Assembly: GCA_902572825.1 (NCBI GenBank) | Contig: CACGHD010000007.1 | Span: forward strand, 1 to 56,071 | DNA: 56,071 nucleotides | From: an uncultured Prochlorococcus sp. | GTDB taxonomy: Bacteria; Cyanobacteriota; Cyanobacteriia; PCC-6307; Cyanobiaceae | Reading direction: 5' to 3' | Shown: one piece after another, positions 9,663-20,776 of the stretch | Position numbering within the stretch: position 1 is the stretch's first letter | How the letters are laid out: every line of letters starts with the position of its first letter | Notes under the pieces: model-generated | Database searches by the model: none | Told to the model about the DNA's origin: nothing | What the model saw: only the letters and a program-made list of their open reading frames with translations | Made by a program: the position numbers and the translations under genes

Positions 9663-11012
9663 TTAGGATTTCTTTTTTTTCCAATTCTCTATATTTACCT
9701 GCTTAGTTCTTGAGATCGCTAGTGAATTATCTTTAGAGTCTTTTGTGATCACTGAACCAGCACCCGTTGTTACTGATTCCCCTAGATTTATTGGCGCTAC
9801 AAAAACTGTGTTTGCCCCAATACTAGAATTTTTACCAATTTTTGTTTGATATTTTTTCTGTCCATCAAAATTTGCAGTAATAGTGCCTGCTCCAATATTT
9901 GTAGATCTTCCAATAATAGAATCACCAATATAACTTAGATGGTTTACTTTAGATTCTTCCTCTAGTTGACTATTTTTGATCTCAACAAAATTACCTATTT
10001 TGCTATGGGAAGATATTTTGGAATTTGGTCTTATATGACTATAAGGGCCAATTTTGATATGATCCATTATCTGAGAATCATAAACAGTAGAGTTTGAAAT
10101 TTCACATTGTAATCCCACATTAGAATTCTCAATAAAAGTATTTGGACCGATAATGCAATGACTATTTATTTTCGTATTTCCTCTTATATGCGTATTAGCC
10201 TCTATGATTACATCCTTTCCAATTTCAGCTTCTTCACTAATTGAACAACTTGCTTTATTTATAAAAGTTACACCATTAAGCATATGTTTTTCTTTAATTG
10301 AATTCTGAATACATTCCTCGCACTCAGATAGTTGAATTCTGTTATTAATTCCTTGAAGCTCTCCATTATCATCTACCTCGAGACTTAAGGAATTTTTTAG
10401 CAAAGATATTGTATCTGTTAAGTAAATCTCTTTTTGATTATTATTGCTTTGCAAGGTATTAATTATTTCTGACAAGTTACCCCAGTTAAAGCAGTAAATT
10501 CCTGCATTTATTAATGGATTCTCTCTTTCTAGATCATTGCAATCTTTTTCTTCAACAATTCTCTCTATAAAGTCCCCCTTCAAAAAAACTCTGCCATATC
10601 CATAAGGATTTGTTTTCTTTGTGGTAATTAAAGAAACATCAGCATTTTTTGAATCGTGTAGATACAAAAGTCTTTTTAGAGTACTAGGCCTAATGAGTGG
10701 CACATCGCCGTTAAGTACCAAAAGTTTTCCTTCATGTCTTTTTACTTCTTTACAAAGTACCTGGATAGCATGACCGGTTCCTGATTGAGGTTCTTGAACA
10801 ACAACATGGATTTTTTTATCGTTTGGTATTGACTTTTGTACTTGTTTTGATTTGTGTCCAGTAATTACGAAAATTTTATCGGGCTTTAATTCGACACATG
10901 AATCAATTACTCTTTGTAGAAGACTTTTGCCAGAAATTTTATGTAAAACTTTTGGCAATGAGCTTTCCATCCTAGTGCCCTTGCCTGCCGCTAATATCGC
11001 AACACTTAACAT
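9663..11012 (-). CDS. glmU: Bifunctional N-acetylglucosamine-1-phosphate uridyltransferase / glucosamine-1-phosphate acetyltransferase (GlmU)
   Basis: This enzyme makes UDP-GlcNAc for peptidoglycan and lipopolysaccharide. The N-terminal uridyltransferase has [20 protein letters not shown] (residues 7-26) and [16 protein letters not shown]; the C-terminal half is a left-handed beta-helix of hexapeptide repeats ending in the acetyltransferase [11 protein letters not shown] and [12 protein letters not shown] motifs. The length of 449 residues is complete for both activities. It heads a reverse-strand group with an MnmC-like gene and aroA upstream of it. Confidence 0.96.
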   Translation of the reverse strand: MLSVAILAAGKGTRMESSLPKVLHKISGKSLLQRVIDSCVELKPDKIFVITGHKSKQVQKSIPNDKKIHVVVQEPQSGTGHAIQVLCKEVKRHEGKLLVLNGDVPLIRPSTLKRLLYLHDSKNADVSLITTKKTNPYGYGRVFLKGDFIERIVEEKDCNDLERENPLINAGIYCFNWGNLSEIINTLQSNNNQKEIYLTDTISLLKNSLSLEVDDNGELQGINNRIQLSECEECIQNSIKEKHMLNGVTFINKASCSISEEAEIGKDVIIEANTHIRGNTKINSHCIIGPNTFIENSNVGLQCEISNSTVYDSQIMDHIKIGPYSHIRPNSKISSHSKIGNFVEIKNSQLEEESKVNHLSYIGDSIIGRSTNIGAGTITANFDGQKKYQTKIGKNSSIGANTVFVAPINLGESVTTGAGSVITKDSKDNSLAISRTKQVNIENWKKKKS

Positions 11013-11037
11013 GTTTATTTGAAATCCTAATTTAAAT

Positions 11038-11943
11038 CTAACTCTTTACGGATAACTTCGTCATTCCCCACTTCTCTCTCCATTTATTTGTAGATAATAA
11101 ATTTGACAATAATTGCTCATTTAATCTTCTACTGATAATATCATCTTTACTTGAGTTCAAATCTCGATCTCTATATGGAATACTAGCTTTAGTTAAGAGA
11201 TGTTCTTCTTCCATTAAAGATAACTTTTCAAAATTAAAATTAGGTTTCAATTTATTTTTATCAAATTTTGATATTGCGACAGTTCCTTGACTCCAAAAAG
11301 TTCTGTTTTTAAAACTTGGCTTAATAGTAAAAATTTCTAATCCAAGATTTCTCAAGGTTTTTCTTACTGCAGCTGATGAAGAATAAGTTATTAAAAAACC
11401 CTGAGGATTAAGATTTTCTGTGACTTTGGATAAAAATTCAATCGTCCATACTTGTGGGCATTTTTGAGGAGAAAAACCATCTAAATAAATTAGATCGAAT
11501 TTAATAGAGGAAGGAATAATTTTGATTTTTTCTCTAGCATCACCCCACAAAATATTGCATTTAAAAAATTGATCCTCAAAGTAATCATTTCGATAAAGTG
11601 ATTCAAATATTTTTTTGACTTTTGGATCCCATAATTTAAGGAAAGATTCATTTTTAAGCGAATATTCAAGAGGCTTTTTATCAATCTCTAATGCATACAA
11701 ATTTAAATTTGATTTTTGTTTAATTAATTCATTTAATAAAGAAGCTGAATTGTATCCCAAACCAAAACATATATCCAAAACATTGAGAGATTTGCCCTTA
11801 AATCTTTGCAAATTAGAAGTAGCTGTAAACTTTGACGTTGTTTCCTCCAATGCGCCCAATAAACTATGGAAGTTCTCTTGAAAAAATAAACTTCTTAATG
11901 AGTAACTACCATCTTTAGTTAAAACTTCTATTAATTCAGACAA
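11038..11943 (-). CDS. MnmC-like SAM-dependent methyltransferase (DUF752 type)
   Basis: A 301-residue protein resembling the methyltransferase domain of MnmC, which completes mnm5 modification of wobble uridine in tRNA. The SAM-binding [15 protein letters not shown] motif is near residue 55, and [21 protein letters not shown] near 150 matches the MnmC D-(G/A)-F-(S/A)-P-x-x-x-P-x-(V/M)-W block. The FAD oxidase domain of bifunctional MnmC is absent, as in other stand-alone versions. A C-terminal charged extension from about 235 is unassigned. It lies between glmU and aroA on the same strand, about 12 bases from the aroA stop. Substrate is inferred from the family. Confidence 0.82.
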   Translation of the reverse strand: MSELIEVLTKDGSYSLRSLFFQENFHSLLGALEETTSKFTATSNLQRFKGKSLNVLDICFGLGYNSASLLNELIKQKSNLNLYALEIDKKPLEYSLKNESFLKLWDPKVKKIFESLYRNDYFEDQFFKCNILWGDAREKIKIIPSSIKFDLIYLDGFSPQKCPQVWTIEFLSKVTENLNPQGFLITYSSSAAVRKTLRNLGLEIFTIKPSFKNRTFWSQGTVAISKFDKNKLKPNFNFEKLSLMEEEHLLTKASIPYRDRDLNSSKDDIISRRLNEQLLSNLLSTNKWREKWGMTKLSVKS

Positions 11944-11955
11944 AAACTTTTTAGG

Positions 11956-13266
11956 CTAGTTAGTTAGTTTGGTAAGCTCTTCCCAAAAAGTGGGATACGA
12001 GACGCTAGCTGCATCTGCTCTCATGATTTTTGAGGTACCTTTGGCAAGAAGTGAAGCGATAGCAAGACTCATTGCTACTCGATGATCTGTCTCACTGTCT
12101 ACCTCCGCAGAATGAAATTTTGATTGCCCATTAATAATTAACCCATCCTCTTTTTCTGTTATTTCAGCACCGAATTTTTGTAACTGTTGTGCCATGACTT
12201 TTAATCTATCTGTCTCCTTAACTCTTAATTCTTGTGCATCCTTAATTTCAGAAACTCCATTACAAAAACAGGCAGCCACAGTAAGGATAGGAATTTCATC
12301 TATGAGTTTTGGGAGAATATCTCCTTCAATAGTGAATGATCTTAAATTATTTGATGTCTTTACTTTTATAGATCCAATAGGTTCACCAGCAATAGTCGAT
12401 TTATCTAAAATCTCATAATTGCAACCCATTGAGTCCATTACATTTAAAATCCCTGTCCTAGTGGGATTTAATCCAACATTCTGAATTAAAATCTCTGAAT
12501 TTGGAACAATAGATGCAGCAATCATCCAAAAAGAAGCGGAGCTTATATCTCCAGGAATCAATATTTTCTGGCCTATTAAGTTACCCCCTGAATTGATAAC
12601 TACATTTCTTCCAAATTCTCCTCTGATACTAATGTCTGCTCCAAATGCTTTTAACATTCTTTCAGTATGATCTCTTGAAGATGCTGGTTCAATAACAGAA
12701 GTGGTTCCAGAAGCTTTTAGGCCTGCCAATAAGATTGCGGATTTTACTTGAGCACTCGCTACAGGGGTTCCCATAACGCATCCTTTTAGTTTATTCCCAT
12801 TAATTGAGATTGGAGCTTTGTTTCCTTTTTCTCTACCAAAAATTTTGCCACCCATCAACGACAATGGTTTGCCTACTCTCGCCATTGGTCTTTCATTAAG
12901 AGAAATGTCACCTGTTAAGATAAAATTCTTACCTTCTTGACCGGCAAGTAATCCCATTAATAATCTCATGGTGGTTCCCGAATTCCCACAATTGAGAATC
13001 TCTTTGGGCTCTTTTAATCCATCAAGACCCAATCCCGAAATTGTAAAAGGCTCATCCTTTTTTATTTCTGGTATATTTGCACCTAATTTTCTTAGACAAT
13101 CAGCAGTTGAAAGGGGATCTTCAGAATGTAAAAACCCCTCAATAGTCGTCTCACCCTTAGCAATACTTCCTATTATTAGAGCTCTATGAGAAATAGATTT
13201 ATCTCCAGGTACTTTTACTTTTCCTTTTAAATTAACTCCACCTTTTATTGTGCGGATATTATTCAT
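11956..13266 (-). CDS. aroA: 3-phosphoshikimate 1-carboxyvinyltransferase (EPSP synthase)
   Basis: The shikimate-pathway enzyme that joins PEP and shikimate-3-phosphate. Motifs [21 protein letters not shown], the [19 protein letters not shown] block and the [15 protein letters not shown] region are all intact, and the sequence resembles class II bacterial enzymes (436 residues from the chosen start). I place the start at the ATG at 13266, giving [10 protein letters not shown]. An in-frame ATG 39 bases upstream would add a [13 protein letters not shown] stretch that is not family-like. Confidence 0.95.
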   Translation of the reverse strand: MNNIRTIKGGVNLKGKVKVPGDKSISHRALIIGSIAKGETTIEGFLHSEDPLSTADCLRKLGANIPEIKKDEPFTISGLGLDGLKEPKEILNCGNSGTTMRLLMGLLAGQEGKNFILTGDISLNERPMARVGKPLSLMGGKIFGREKGNKAPISINGNKLKGCVMGTPVASAQVKSAILLAGLKASGTTSVIEPASSRDHTERMLKAFGADISIRGEFGRNVVINSGGNLIGQKILIPGDISSASFWMIAASIVPNSEILIQNVGLNPTRTGILNVMDSMGCNYEILDKSTIAGEPIGSIKVKTSNNLRSFTIEGDILPKLIDEIPILTVAACFCNGVSEIKDAQELRVKETDRLKVMAQQLQKFGAEITEKEDGLIINGQSKFHSAEVDSETDHRVAMSLAIASLLAKGTSKIMRADAASVSYPTFWEELTKLTN

Positions 13267-13394
13267 TTTCAATTTAATTACTTGATAAAATTTCTGTAAA
13301 AACAAATTAGTTTTATATTATCAATAAGTTTGTTTTTTAAAAAAAAATAATCAAATTAAGTAACTGTTTTCTATAATAAAATCAGAAAAAGGAT

Positions 13395-14129
13395 TTGACT
13401 ATTAATCTTACTTATTATCACGTTGCAAAGGATGTTCCCGAAAATAGTCCTGACATTGCAGTGGTCATTGATGTTTTAAGAGCTACAACCACAATTTCTT
13501 GGGCTTTAAAAAATGGAGCTGATTCAATTCAAGTTTTTGCAGATTTAGATTTATTAAAAGAATCTGCAATTAAGTGGCAAGCTGAAAAAAGACTAATGCT
13601 TGGAGAGAGAGGCGGAAAGAAGATTGAGGGCTTTGATCTGGGAAATTCTCCTTTATCAGTTACACATAAAGTCGTTAATGGTAAAAGACTATTTATGAGT
13701 ACGACTAATGGGACTAAATCATTGCAAAAAGTTCAAAATGCTAATCATTTATTTGCTATGGGTCTCCCAAACAGAAAAGCAGTTGCCGAAAAAATCATTT
13801 CATTAAAAAGTGAAAATGTTTTAATACTTGGTAGTGGTTGGGAAGGTTCTTATTCACTCGAGGATTCTTTAGCTGCGGGTGCTTTGGCTTCATACCTAAA
13901 ACAGAACTGTGATTTCGAAATTAATATTATTAATGACGAATTACAATCTGCCTTGGCACTCTGGGATATCTGGAAAAATGATATTTTGAAATGTTTAAAA
14001 ACAGCAACCCATGGCAAAAGATTGACAAGTCTTGGAGATTATGAGGATGATTTTAAATGTTGCTCTGAACTTGATTGCTTAGATATTGTTCCAGCTCAAG
14101 TTGAAAGAGGTGTGATTCGTGCCTCATGA
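13395..14129 (+). CDS. comB: 2-phosphosulfolactate phosphatase-like protein (ComB family)
   Basis: This 244-residue protein belongs to the ComB family, which in methanogens dephosphorylates 2-phosphosulfolactate in coenzyme M synthesis. Cyanobacteria carry the family without coenzyme M, so the real substrate here is open. Typical segments are VVIDVLRATTTI near residue 24, LGERGGKKIEGFDLGNSP, STTNGTKSL and GSGWEGSYSLEDSLAAGA. The start is a TTG preceded by AAAAGGA at good spacing. It is read divergently from aroA across a spacer of about 130 bases. Confidence 0.88.
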   Translation: MTINLTYYHVAKDVPENSPDIAVVIDVLRATTTISWALKNGADSIQVFADLDLLKESAIKWQAEKRLMLGERGGKKIEGFDLGNSPLSVTHKVVNGKRLFMSTTNGTKSLQKVQNANHLFAMGLPNRKAVAEKIISLKSENVLILGSGWEGSYSLEDSLAAGALASYLKQNCDFEINIINDELQSALALWDIWKNDILKCLKTATHGKRLTSLGDYEDDFKCCSELDCLDIVPAQVERGVIRAS

Positions 14130-14159
14130 TTTACGAATTGGTTCATTAGGAGTAAAGTC

Positions 14160-14987
14160 TTGACTGATTTTTTGGTAGCTGCATTGCAAATTACGAGTAC
14201 TTCAAATGTTGAAGAAAATTTTGCTGAAGCAGAAGAACAGATTGAATTAGCTGCTAGAAGAGGTGCTGAGTTAATAGGATTGCCTGAGAATTTCGCTTTT
14301 TTAGGAGGAGATGATGAAAAACTTAGATTAGCTTCTGAATTGTCAGAGAAATGTACAAATTTTCTAAAAACTATGTCACAAAGATATCAAGTATTTCTTT
14401 TGGGAGGAGGGTATCCTGTCCCTGCTGGTGATGATAGTCATACTTTTAATAGGTCAGCCTTATTTGGGAAAGATGGACAGATTTTGGCGAAATACGACAA
14501 GATTCATTTGTTTGATGTTGATTTGCCAGATGGAAATTTATACAAGGAATCATCCACTATTTTATCTGGAGCAGAGTATCCACCTGTTGTAGATGTCCCA
14601 GGTTTATGCAAAATAGGATTATCCATTTGTTACGACGTTAGATTTCCTGAACTCTATAGATATTTGTCTTACAATGGTGCTGAGCTAATTATGATTCCCG
14701 CAGCTTTTACAGCATTCACTGGAAAAGATCATTGGCAAATCCTATTACAAGCAAGAGCAATTGAGAATACATCATATGTAGTCGCTCCAGCTCAAACCGG
14801 TATTCATTATGGAAGAAGGCAAAGTCATGGCCATGCAATGGTAATTGACCCTTGGGGTACAGTTTTATCTGATGCGGGAAAAACTCAGGGAGCTGCAATA
14901 GCTCCTGCTGATAAAGAAAGAGTGAAGAAAATTAGGCAGCAGATGCCAAGCCTTAAACATAGAAAAAACAAATTGTTTTCAAACTAA
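14160..14987 (+). CDS. Carbon-nitrogen hydrolase (Nit1/Nit2-like)
   Basis: This 275-residue nitrilase-superfamily enzyme has the full catalytic triad: Glu43 in LPENFAF, Lys114 in KYDKIHLFD and Cys157 in SICYDVRFPELYR. The GRRQSHGHAMVIDPWG segment near 220 matches Nit1/Nit2 amidases, which act on deaminated glutathione or alpha-keto acid amides; that substrate is inference. It starts with TTG after AGGAGTAA, a clear Shine-Dalgarno that decides the start. The stop overlaps the next ATG (TAATG at 14985-14989), so it is probably coupled to the amidase gene. Confidence 0.9.
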   Translation: MTDFLVAALQITSTSNVEENFAEAEEQIELAARRGAELIGLPENFAFLGGDDEKLRLASELSEKCTNFLKTMSQRYQVFLLGGGYPVPAGDDSHTFNRSALFGKDGQILAKYDKIHLFDVDLPDGNLYKESSTILSGAEYPPVVDVPGLCKIGLSICYDVRFPELYRYLSYNGAELIMIPAAFTAFTGKDHWQILLQARAIENTSYVVAPAQTGIHYGRRQSHGHAMVIDPWGTVLSDAGKTQGAAIAPADKERVKKIRQQMPSLKHRKNKLFSN

Positions 14988-16072
14988 TGATAAAGTTTTT
15001 AGATAATAAACTTTTTCGTTATTTATCCGTTTTCTTATTTTTAAATTCTTCAATCCTTCCAGTTAAATCTTCAAGTGCTCTTGCGGCATGGGCTATAAAC
15101 ACCAATGGGGTTTTAGAATTAAGAACTAAATCAAATACAAATTTAAAAGCATACTTTCAGAAGGCTAACCAAATATCGGGAGATAGATTCTGGGTAGATT
15201 TTCCAGGAGAATTAATAAATCCCAGAACAATAAAAGGAAATGGCCCAATAAAAGAAATTAGATTAGGTAAACCAGATAAAGGTAAAACAAGACTAGTAAT
15301 TGAATTTAAGGAAGAAACTTATTTGAAACCTTTGACTTGGCAAATGGTTGGCTTAGATCAAAATAGATGGAGAATTAAACTATTTAATTCAAAATATTCA
15401 TTTAAAAAGATTGGTGAAGGTTTAGTTGAAAAGAAAAGAGGAAATATCAAAGCAAATCAAAATGTAATTCATAAGAAGAAAAACAATTATGGTTACTTTA
15501 AACTACCAGAGGTAAAACGAAACAAGTTTGAGGTTGTAATCGATCCAGGGCATGGTGGACCTGATCCAGGAGCGATAGGTATAGGTGGTATTAGAGAAAC
15601 AGATATTGTCCTAGAGGTTTCAAAAATAGTTAAAAATTTACTTTCTGAAAAAGGTGTCAAAGTAAGGTTGACTAGAACAAATGAAGTTGATTTGGATTTA
15701 CCTCCAAGAGTTTCCATTGCTAATAAGACGGATGCAGATATTTTTGTAAGTATTCATGCAAATGCCTCAAGAGGTAAAAGAAAAGACATAAATGGATTGG
15801 AAACCTTTTATTACAGAGGATGGAGAGGAAGATTACTCGCGAAAAGAATTCAAAAACAAATTTTAAGAGTTTCCCCTGGGAGTCCTGATCGAGGAGTTAA
15901 ACAAGGCCGATTTTATGTAATTAAAAATACTAGGATGCCAGCAGTCCTAGTAGAAATTGGATTTTTAACGGGAAGATTAGATGCAAGAAGATTAGAGAAA
16001 ATAACCCATCGAAAAAGATTAGCCTATGCAATTGCAAAAGGCATCCTTGAATATCTAGATAAAGTAGGGTGA
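14987..16072 (+). CDS. N-acetylmuramoyl-L-alanine amidase (AMIN + Amidase_3)
   Basis: A 361-residue secreted cell-wall hydrolase that separates stem peptide from glycan. A hydrophobic signal segment spans about 10-33, an AMIN-like beta domain follows at about 35-140, and a zinc amidase_3 domain follows from about 180. Zinc-site motifs are VIDPGHGGPDPGAIG, the Glu of GIRETDI, and VSIHANAS; the catalytic Glu is in LVEIGFLTG. Its start shares one base with the previous stop, and the murI GTG overlaps its own end by four bases, so three genes are coupled. Confidence 0.93.
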   Translation: MIKFLDNKLFRYLSVFLFLNSSILPVKSSSALAAWAINTNGVLELRTKSNTNLKAYFQKANQISGDRFWVDFPGELINPRTIKGNGPIKEIRLGKPDKGKTRLVIEFKEETYLKPLTWQMVGLDQNRWRIKLFNSKYSFKKIGEGLVEKKRGNIKANQNVIHKKKNNYGYFKLPEVKRNKFEVVIDPGHGGPDPGAIGIGGIRETDIVLEVSKIVKNLLSEKGVKVRLTRTNEVDLDLPPRVSIANKTDADIFVSIHANASRGKRKDINGLETFYYRGWRGRLLAKRIQKQILRVSPGSPDRGVKQGRFYVIKNTRMPAVLVEIGFLTGRLDARRLEKITHRKRLAYAIAKGILEYLDKVG

Positions 16073-16863
16073 AACTTAAAATAGGTATATTTGATAGCGG
16101 AATAGGTGGTTTTACTATCCTTAATTCTTTACTAAAAACTCGTAAAGATGTAGAAGTCTTTTATTTGGCGGATACAAAAAGAATACCTTTTGGGAATAAA
16201 AATTCTAAAGAGATTAGATTAATTGCAAATGAGATTTGTACTTTTTTTGTTGATAAGAATTTAGATGCACTTTTAGTTGCTTGTAACACTACAAATGCGT
16301 GTGCGCTTGATATTATAGAAGATAAGCTAAAGGTCCCTTGTTTTGATCTTATAAACTCAGTATCGGAAATAGTTGATAAAAAAATAATTGGTGTTCTGGC
16401 AACACAAACAACTGTTCGATCATCGTATTACAAGAAAGCTATAAATGCTAAAAAAAAGAATACAATAATATTTCAGCAAGAATGTCCAGAATTTGTATCA
16501 GAAATTGAAAAAGAAAAATTAAATCTTGATAAGTTAAATAATCTATCAGATTTATACTTAAGACCACTAATTAACAAAAATATTGAAGAATTAATACTTG
16601 GATGTAGTCACTATCCTTTAATTTATGACTTTTTTAAAAAAAAGTTAGATTCAAATATAAAAATTATTGATCCTTCGGTAGCATTAATAAAGAAATTTAA
16701 TGAATCTTTTAATATTCCAGAAACTGACCGCTATGAGAGTATTTCTTTCGAAAATGTAAAATTCTTTGTTACTTCAGAAAGAGCAGAGTTTTCCAATAAA
16801 GTAAAATTTTGGCTTGAAATTAATAAAGAAATTAGGTTGGTTAACCTCCGAAGTAATGTTTGA
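16069..16863 (+). CDS. murI: Glutamate racemase
   Basis: Makes D-glutamate for peptidoglycan. The two catalytic cysteines are in VACNTTNA (about residue 73) and GCSHYPL (about 184), and the N-terminal FDSGIGGFTIL motif is typical; 264 residues is a normal length. The start is GTG, overlapping the last codons of the amidase gene (GTGA-type overlap), which supports translational coupling of two cell-wall genes. A prenyl synthase gene follows after 27 bases. Confidence 0.95.
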   Translation: MKLKIGIFDSGIGGFTILNSLLKTRKDVEVFYLADTKRIPFGNKNSKEIRLIANEICTFFVDKNLDALLVACNTTNACALDIIEDKLKVPCFDLINSVSEIVDKKIIGVLATQTTVRSSYYKKAINAKKKNTIIFQQECPEFVSEIEKEKLNLDKLNNLSDLYLRPLINKNIEELILGCSHYPLIYDFFKKKLDSNIKIIDPSVALIKKFNESFNIPETDRYESISFENVKFFVTSERAEFSNKVKFWLEINKEIRLVNLRSNV

Positions 16864-16890
16864 TTCCTTAAGATATAAGAGAGGTCAATC

Positions 16891-17862
16891 ATGAACACAG
16901 TAACAGAGCTACTACAACCAGTTGAAAATGATCTTGATGATCTTATTTTAGAACTGAAAAATTTAATAGGAGCTGGTCACCCAATTCTTCAAGCCGCAGC
17001 TGAACACCTTTTTAGTGCTGGAGGGAAAAGGTTGAGACCTGGAATAGTTTTATTGATTTCAAAAGCCATATCTCCTGAATTTTGCTTGACAACCAAACAT
17101 AAAAGGCTTGCTGAAATAACTGAGATGATTCATACAGCCTCATTAGTCCATGATGATGTTGTTGATGAGGCGTCTACAAGAAGAGGAGTTGATACAGTTC
17201 ATAGTAGATTTAATACGAGAGTAGCTGTTTTGGCGGGAGACTTTTTATTCGCTCAAGCAAGTTGGCACCTGGCAAATCTTGACAATGTAAATGTAGTTAA
17301 ATTACTTAGTAGAGTTATAATGGATCTAGCAGAGGGTGAAATTAAACAAAATTTAAATAGATTTGATTCAGCTCAATCTTTTTCCAAATACATCAATAAA
17401 AGTTATTGTAAAACAGCTTCACTAATAGCAAATAGTTGCAAAGCAGCTGGAGTTTTGAGTGGGATTAATGACGAAAACTTAACCTCATTGTACGATTTCG
17501 GCAAAAATATTGGTTTGGCCTTCCAAGTTGTAGATGACATTCTAGACTTTACTGGAAATGATAAACAACTTGGAAAACCTGCTGTAAGTGATCTTGCTAG
17601 TGGTTATCTTACCGCCCCAGTTTTATATGCTTTAGAAGAAAATAAACAATTGTCAGTTCTTATAAACAGAGAACTTGCTGAAAAAAATGATTTAGATGAT
17701 GCACTTAATATCATCATGAACTCTAAAGCTATTGAAAGTTCAAGGAAACTAGCTGAGGATTTTGCAATGCTTTCTAAAGAAGCTATAGTCTGGCTTCCTG
17801 ATTCAGAATATAAAAGAGCTTTAATGGCTCTTCCAGAATTTGTCCTAAGCCGTATTTTTTAG
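16891..17862 (+). CDS. sds: Long-chain all-trans polyprenyl diphosphate synthase (solanesyl-type)
   Basis: A 323-residue class I prenyltransferase that makes long side chains for plastoquinone. Both aspartate-rich sites are present: the first is LVHDDVVDEASTRRG near residue 90 and the second VVDDILDFTGND near 213. Small residues upstream of the first DD(x)2D motif fit a long-chain product. GAGG-like AGAGAGGTC precedes the ATG. Chain length is inferred from cyanobacterial homologues. Confidence 0.92.
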   Translation: MNTVTELLQPVENDLDDLILELKNLIGAGHPILQAAAEHLFSAGGKRLRPGIVLLISKAISPEFCLTTKHKRLAEITEMIHTASLVHDDVVDEASTRRGVDTVHSRFNTRVAVLAGDFLFAQASWHLANLDNVNVVKLLSRVIMDLAEGEIKQNLNRFDSAQSFSKYINKSYCKTASLIANSCKAAGVLSGINDENLTSLYDFGKNIGLAFQVVDDILDFTGNDKQLGKPAVSDLASGYLTAPVLYALEENKQLSVLINRELAEKNDLDDALNIIMNSKAIESSRKLAEDFAMLSKEAIVWLPDSEYKRALMALPEFVLSRIF

Positions 17863-17957
17863 ATCTACTAGAAATAAATCTTTGAGCTAAATTAATATTA
17901 AAATTTTTGAAAAACCCTAATTTTTTCGACTAAATTTATTAAGCATAGATTTATTTA

Positions 17958-19940
17958 ATGTCATTAGATAAAAAAAATTCAATCAATAACATACTTGAAG
18001 AAAAGAGAATTTTCCCTCCATCAAAAAAATTTGCAGAAAACTCAAATATTAGTTCTCAAGAAGAATTACTAAGTCTAAAAAAACAAGCATCAGATAATCC
18101 TATTCAATTTTGGGAATCTTTTGCAAAATCTGAATTAGATTGGTTTGAGCCATTTCAAACTGTATTAGATAACGAAAATGCGCCCTTTTTCAAATGGTTC
18201 AAAGAAGGGAAACTCAACATTACATATAACTGCTTGGATAGACACATTAAGAGAGGGCTTGGAGGAAAGACTGCACTGATATGGGAAGGCGAGCCAGGAG
18301 ATAGCAAAAAATATACTTACGAAGAACTTCTAAAAGAGGTATGTAAAGCAGCTAATGCATTAAAAGCAATTGGGGTAAAAAAAGGAGATTTGGTATGTAT
18401 TTATCTGCCGATGATTCCAGAAGCGATGTTTGCGATGTTAGCTTGTGCAAGAATTGGCGCGCCTCATTCAGTTGTCTTTGGAGGATTTTCTTCAGAAGCT
18501 TTAAAAGATAGGTTAATTGATGGAAACGCCAGATTTGTTGTTACTGCTGATGGTGGCTTTAGAAAAGATAAGGTAATTGAACTTAAGAAAGCAGTTGATG
18601 CCGCCATTGAAAGTGGGGCAGATAAAGTTGTTGAAAAAGTAGTTGTTGTTCAACGAACCAAAAAAAATATTTCGATGGTTAATGATAGAGATTTATGGTG
18701 GCATGAATTATTAAAAGATCAAAAAGATCAGTGTGAACCAGAAGTCATGAATAGCGAGGATAGACTTTTTATTCTCTATACTTCAGGCTCTACTGGAAAA
18801 CCCAAAGGTGTCGTGCACACAACAGGTGGTTACAATCTATGGTCCCATTTAACATTTAAATGGATTTTTGATTTGAAAGATGACGACATTTACTGGTGTA
18901 CTGCTGATGTTGGTTGGATTACAGGCCATAGTTATATAGTTTATGGGCCTTTATCTAATGGTGCTACAACCTTGATGTATGAGGGAGTGCCAAGACCCTC
19001 AAATTTAGGGGCTTTTTGGGAAATTGTTCAAAAATATAAGGTTTCTATTTTTTATACTGCACCAACTGCAATAAGAGCATTTATGAAGTCTGGACGTGAA
19101 ATCCCTGATAAATATAATCTTGAGAGTCTTAGACTTTTGGGCACAGTTGGAGAACCAATTAATCCTGAAGCATGGATTTGGTACAAGGATGTTATTGGTA
19201 AAGATAAATGTCCTATTGTTGATACTTGGTGGCAAACTGAGACTGGTGGTGTGATGATAAGTCCCTTGCCTGGAGTCGTTGATACAAAGCCAGGTTCAGC
19301 TACTTTCCCTCTGCCAGGTATCGAAGTTGAAATCGTGGATAAGAATGGAGATAAGGTTAAGGAGAACGAGGGTGGTTTTTTAATTATTAAGAAACCTTGG
19401 CCTGGAATGATGAGAACAATTCACGGAAATTCAGACAGATATTTGGAGAGTTATTGGGAATATATTTCCTTTAAGGGAGAAAAAAATGTTTATTTTGCTG
19501 GAGATGGAGCACGCATTGATGAAGATGGATATATATGGATTATGGGAAGAGTTGATGATGTCATAAGTGTTTCAGGACATCGGTTAGGCACAATGGAAAT
19601 AGAATCTGCTTTGGTAAGTCATAAATCAGTTGCAGAGTCTGCAGTCGTTGGCAAAAAAGATGATTTAAAAGGTGAAGTTATAGTTGCTTTTGTATCTTTA
19701 GAGAAAGATGTGAACGGTTCTTCAGAATTAGTAGAGGATCTAAAGAAACATGTTGTTAATGAAATTGGAATTATCGCAAAGCCTGAAAAGATTATAATTT
19801 CTGAATCTCTTCCGAAAACACGTAGTGGAAAAATTATGAGGCGAATTTTAAGATCTTTAGCTGCTGGTGAAAAAATTAGCGGTGATATAAGTACTCTTGA
19901 AGATAGTTCTGTTTTGGAAAAGCTGAAAGAATTATCCTAA
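17958..19940 (+). CDS. acs: Acetyl-coenzyme A synthetase
   Basis: A 660-residue ANL-superfamily AMP-forming enzyme that activates acetate to acetyl-CoA. Motifs are [20 protein letters not shown] (A3), WWQTETGG (A5), the [20 protein letters not shown] hinge (A7/A8) and the C-terminal [11 protein letters not shown] with the acetylatable lysine. The full N-terminal ACAS segment ([17 protein letters not shown]) is present. It overlaps the convergent DUF1350 gene by 4 bases at its 3' end. Confidence 0.96.
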   Translation: MSLDKKNSINNILEEKRIFPPSKKFAENSNISSQEELLSLKKQASDNPIQFWESFAKSELDWFEPFQTVLDNENAPFFKWFKEGKLNITYNCLDRHIKRGLGGKTALIWEGEPGDSKKYTYEELLKEVCKAANALKAIGVKKGDLVCIYLPMIPEAMFAMLACARIGAPHSVVFGGFSSEALKDRLIDGNARFVVTADGGFRKDKVIELKKAVDAAIESGADKVVEKVVVVQRTKKNISMVNDRDLWWHELLKDQKDQCEPEVMNSEDRLFILYTSGSTGKPKGVVHTTGGYNLWSHLTFKWIFDLKDDDIYWCTADVGWITGHSYIVYGPLSNGATTLMYEGVPRPSNLGAFWEIVQKYKVSIFYTAPTAIRAFMKSGREIPDKYNLESLRLLGTVGEPINPEAWIWYKDVIGKDKCPIVDTWWQTETGGVMISPLPGVVDTKPGSATFPLPGIEVEIVDKNGDKVKENEGGFLIIKKPWPGMMRTIHGNSDRYLESYWEYISFKGEKNVYFAGDGARIDEDGYIWIMGRVDDVISVSGHRLGTMEIESALVSHKSVAESAVVGKKDDLKGEVIVAFVSLEKDVNGSSELVEDLKKHVVNEIGIIAKPEKIIISESLPKTRSGKIMRRILRSLAAGEKISGDISTLEDSSVLEKLKELS

Positions 19941-20659
19941 TCAGATTCATCAATTAAATTGGAAATTTTTTTTATTGTATTTCTTTTAAATTCATCATCG
20001 GCCCAGTCTCCCAAAAAATTTTCTCTTAGTCCTGCGCTTGCAATTATAGTGTGTGTACCCTTTAACATTACTCCCTTTGAATTATCTTCTTTTCTTGCTT
20101 TTAGACAAGAAAATAATTTATCTGTTTGATCTAATTCATCTGAGTTGAATTTTATAAGGAAGTTATTTTTTTGATTATATGTTTTTGCAATTAATCGCAA
20201 AGTTCTTTCAGGGCTTGGGCTGAATTCACTGTTGAATTCTAATTTTTGAGAAATTTGTTTCAATAATGGAATTGATTTATTAGCACTGAAGTTATTAAAA
20301 CTTATTGATATGAATTTTTCGCAATTTCTTCCACCATCAGGAGAAATTAGATGAAGTTTGCAGCCTAGGCTATGACCAATTCTTATTGAAGGAATTGATG
20401 TTCCTATTCTCTTTGATAAAGATATTCGACAATTCTTGAAATCCCTCCATGCTTTAATAGCAAGTTGTTGGTGATCAAATTGTGGAGTGTATTTATATGC
20501 ATGTACTGCATAGTTTTTATTAATTAAACTCTCTATGAATCTTTTATAAGTTAAATCTGGTTTAGAAGCCAGATAACTTCCACCAATAAATTCTACAATT
20601 TTTTTAGGATTTGAAGGCCAATAACAAAAATTATTAAATTGATATTTTGTAAAAGTCAT
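19937..20659 (-). CDS. DUF1350 alpha/beta-hydrolase-like protein
   Basis: A 240-residue protein recognised as the cyanobacterial/plant DUF1350 family by its [21 protein letters not shown] opening, followed by a GHSLGCKLH nucleophile-elbow-like motif with a candidate catalytic Ser near residue 94. The DEFKRN and [17 protein letters not shown] segments near the end are family-like and may supply the histidine. Substrate is unknown. It is convergent with acs and divergent from the exonuclease gene. Confidence 0.78.
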   Translation of the reverse strand: MTFTKYQFNNFCYWPSNPKKIVEFIGGSYLASKPDLTYKRFIESLINKNYAVHAYKYTPQFDHQQLAIKAWRDFKNCRISLSKRIGTSIPSIRIGHSLGCKLHLISPDGGRNCEKFISISFNNFSANKSIPLLKQISQKLEFNSEFSPSPERTLRLIAKTYNQKNNFLIKFNSDELDQTDKLFSCLKARKEDNSKGVMLKGTHTIIASAGLRENFLGDWADDEFKRNTIKKISNLIDESD

Positions 20660-20776
20660 CTTTCATAAACTAAGAATTTTTCAAAAATTATTTTCTAATC
20701 ATTTTTCTTAATTTATATTAATTTAAGAGAAATTTTTATTAAATGCGTCAAGATAAAAAAAAGTGTTTTCAGCTAA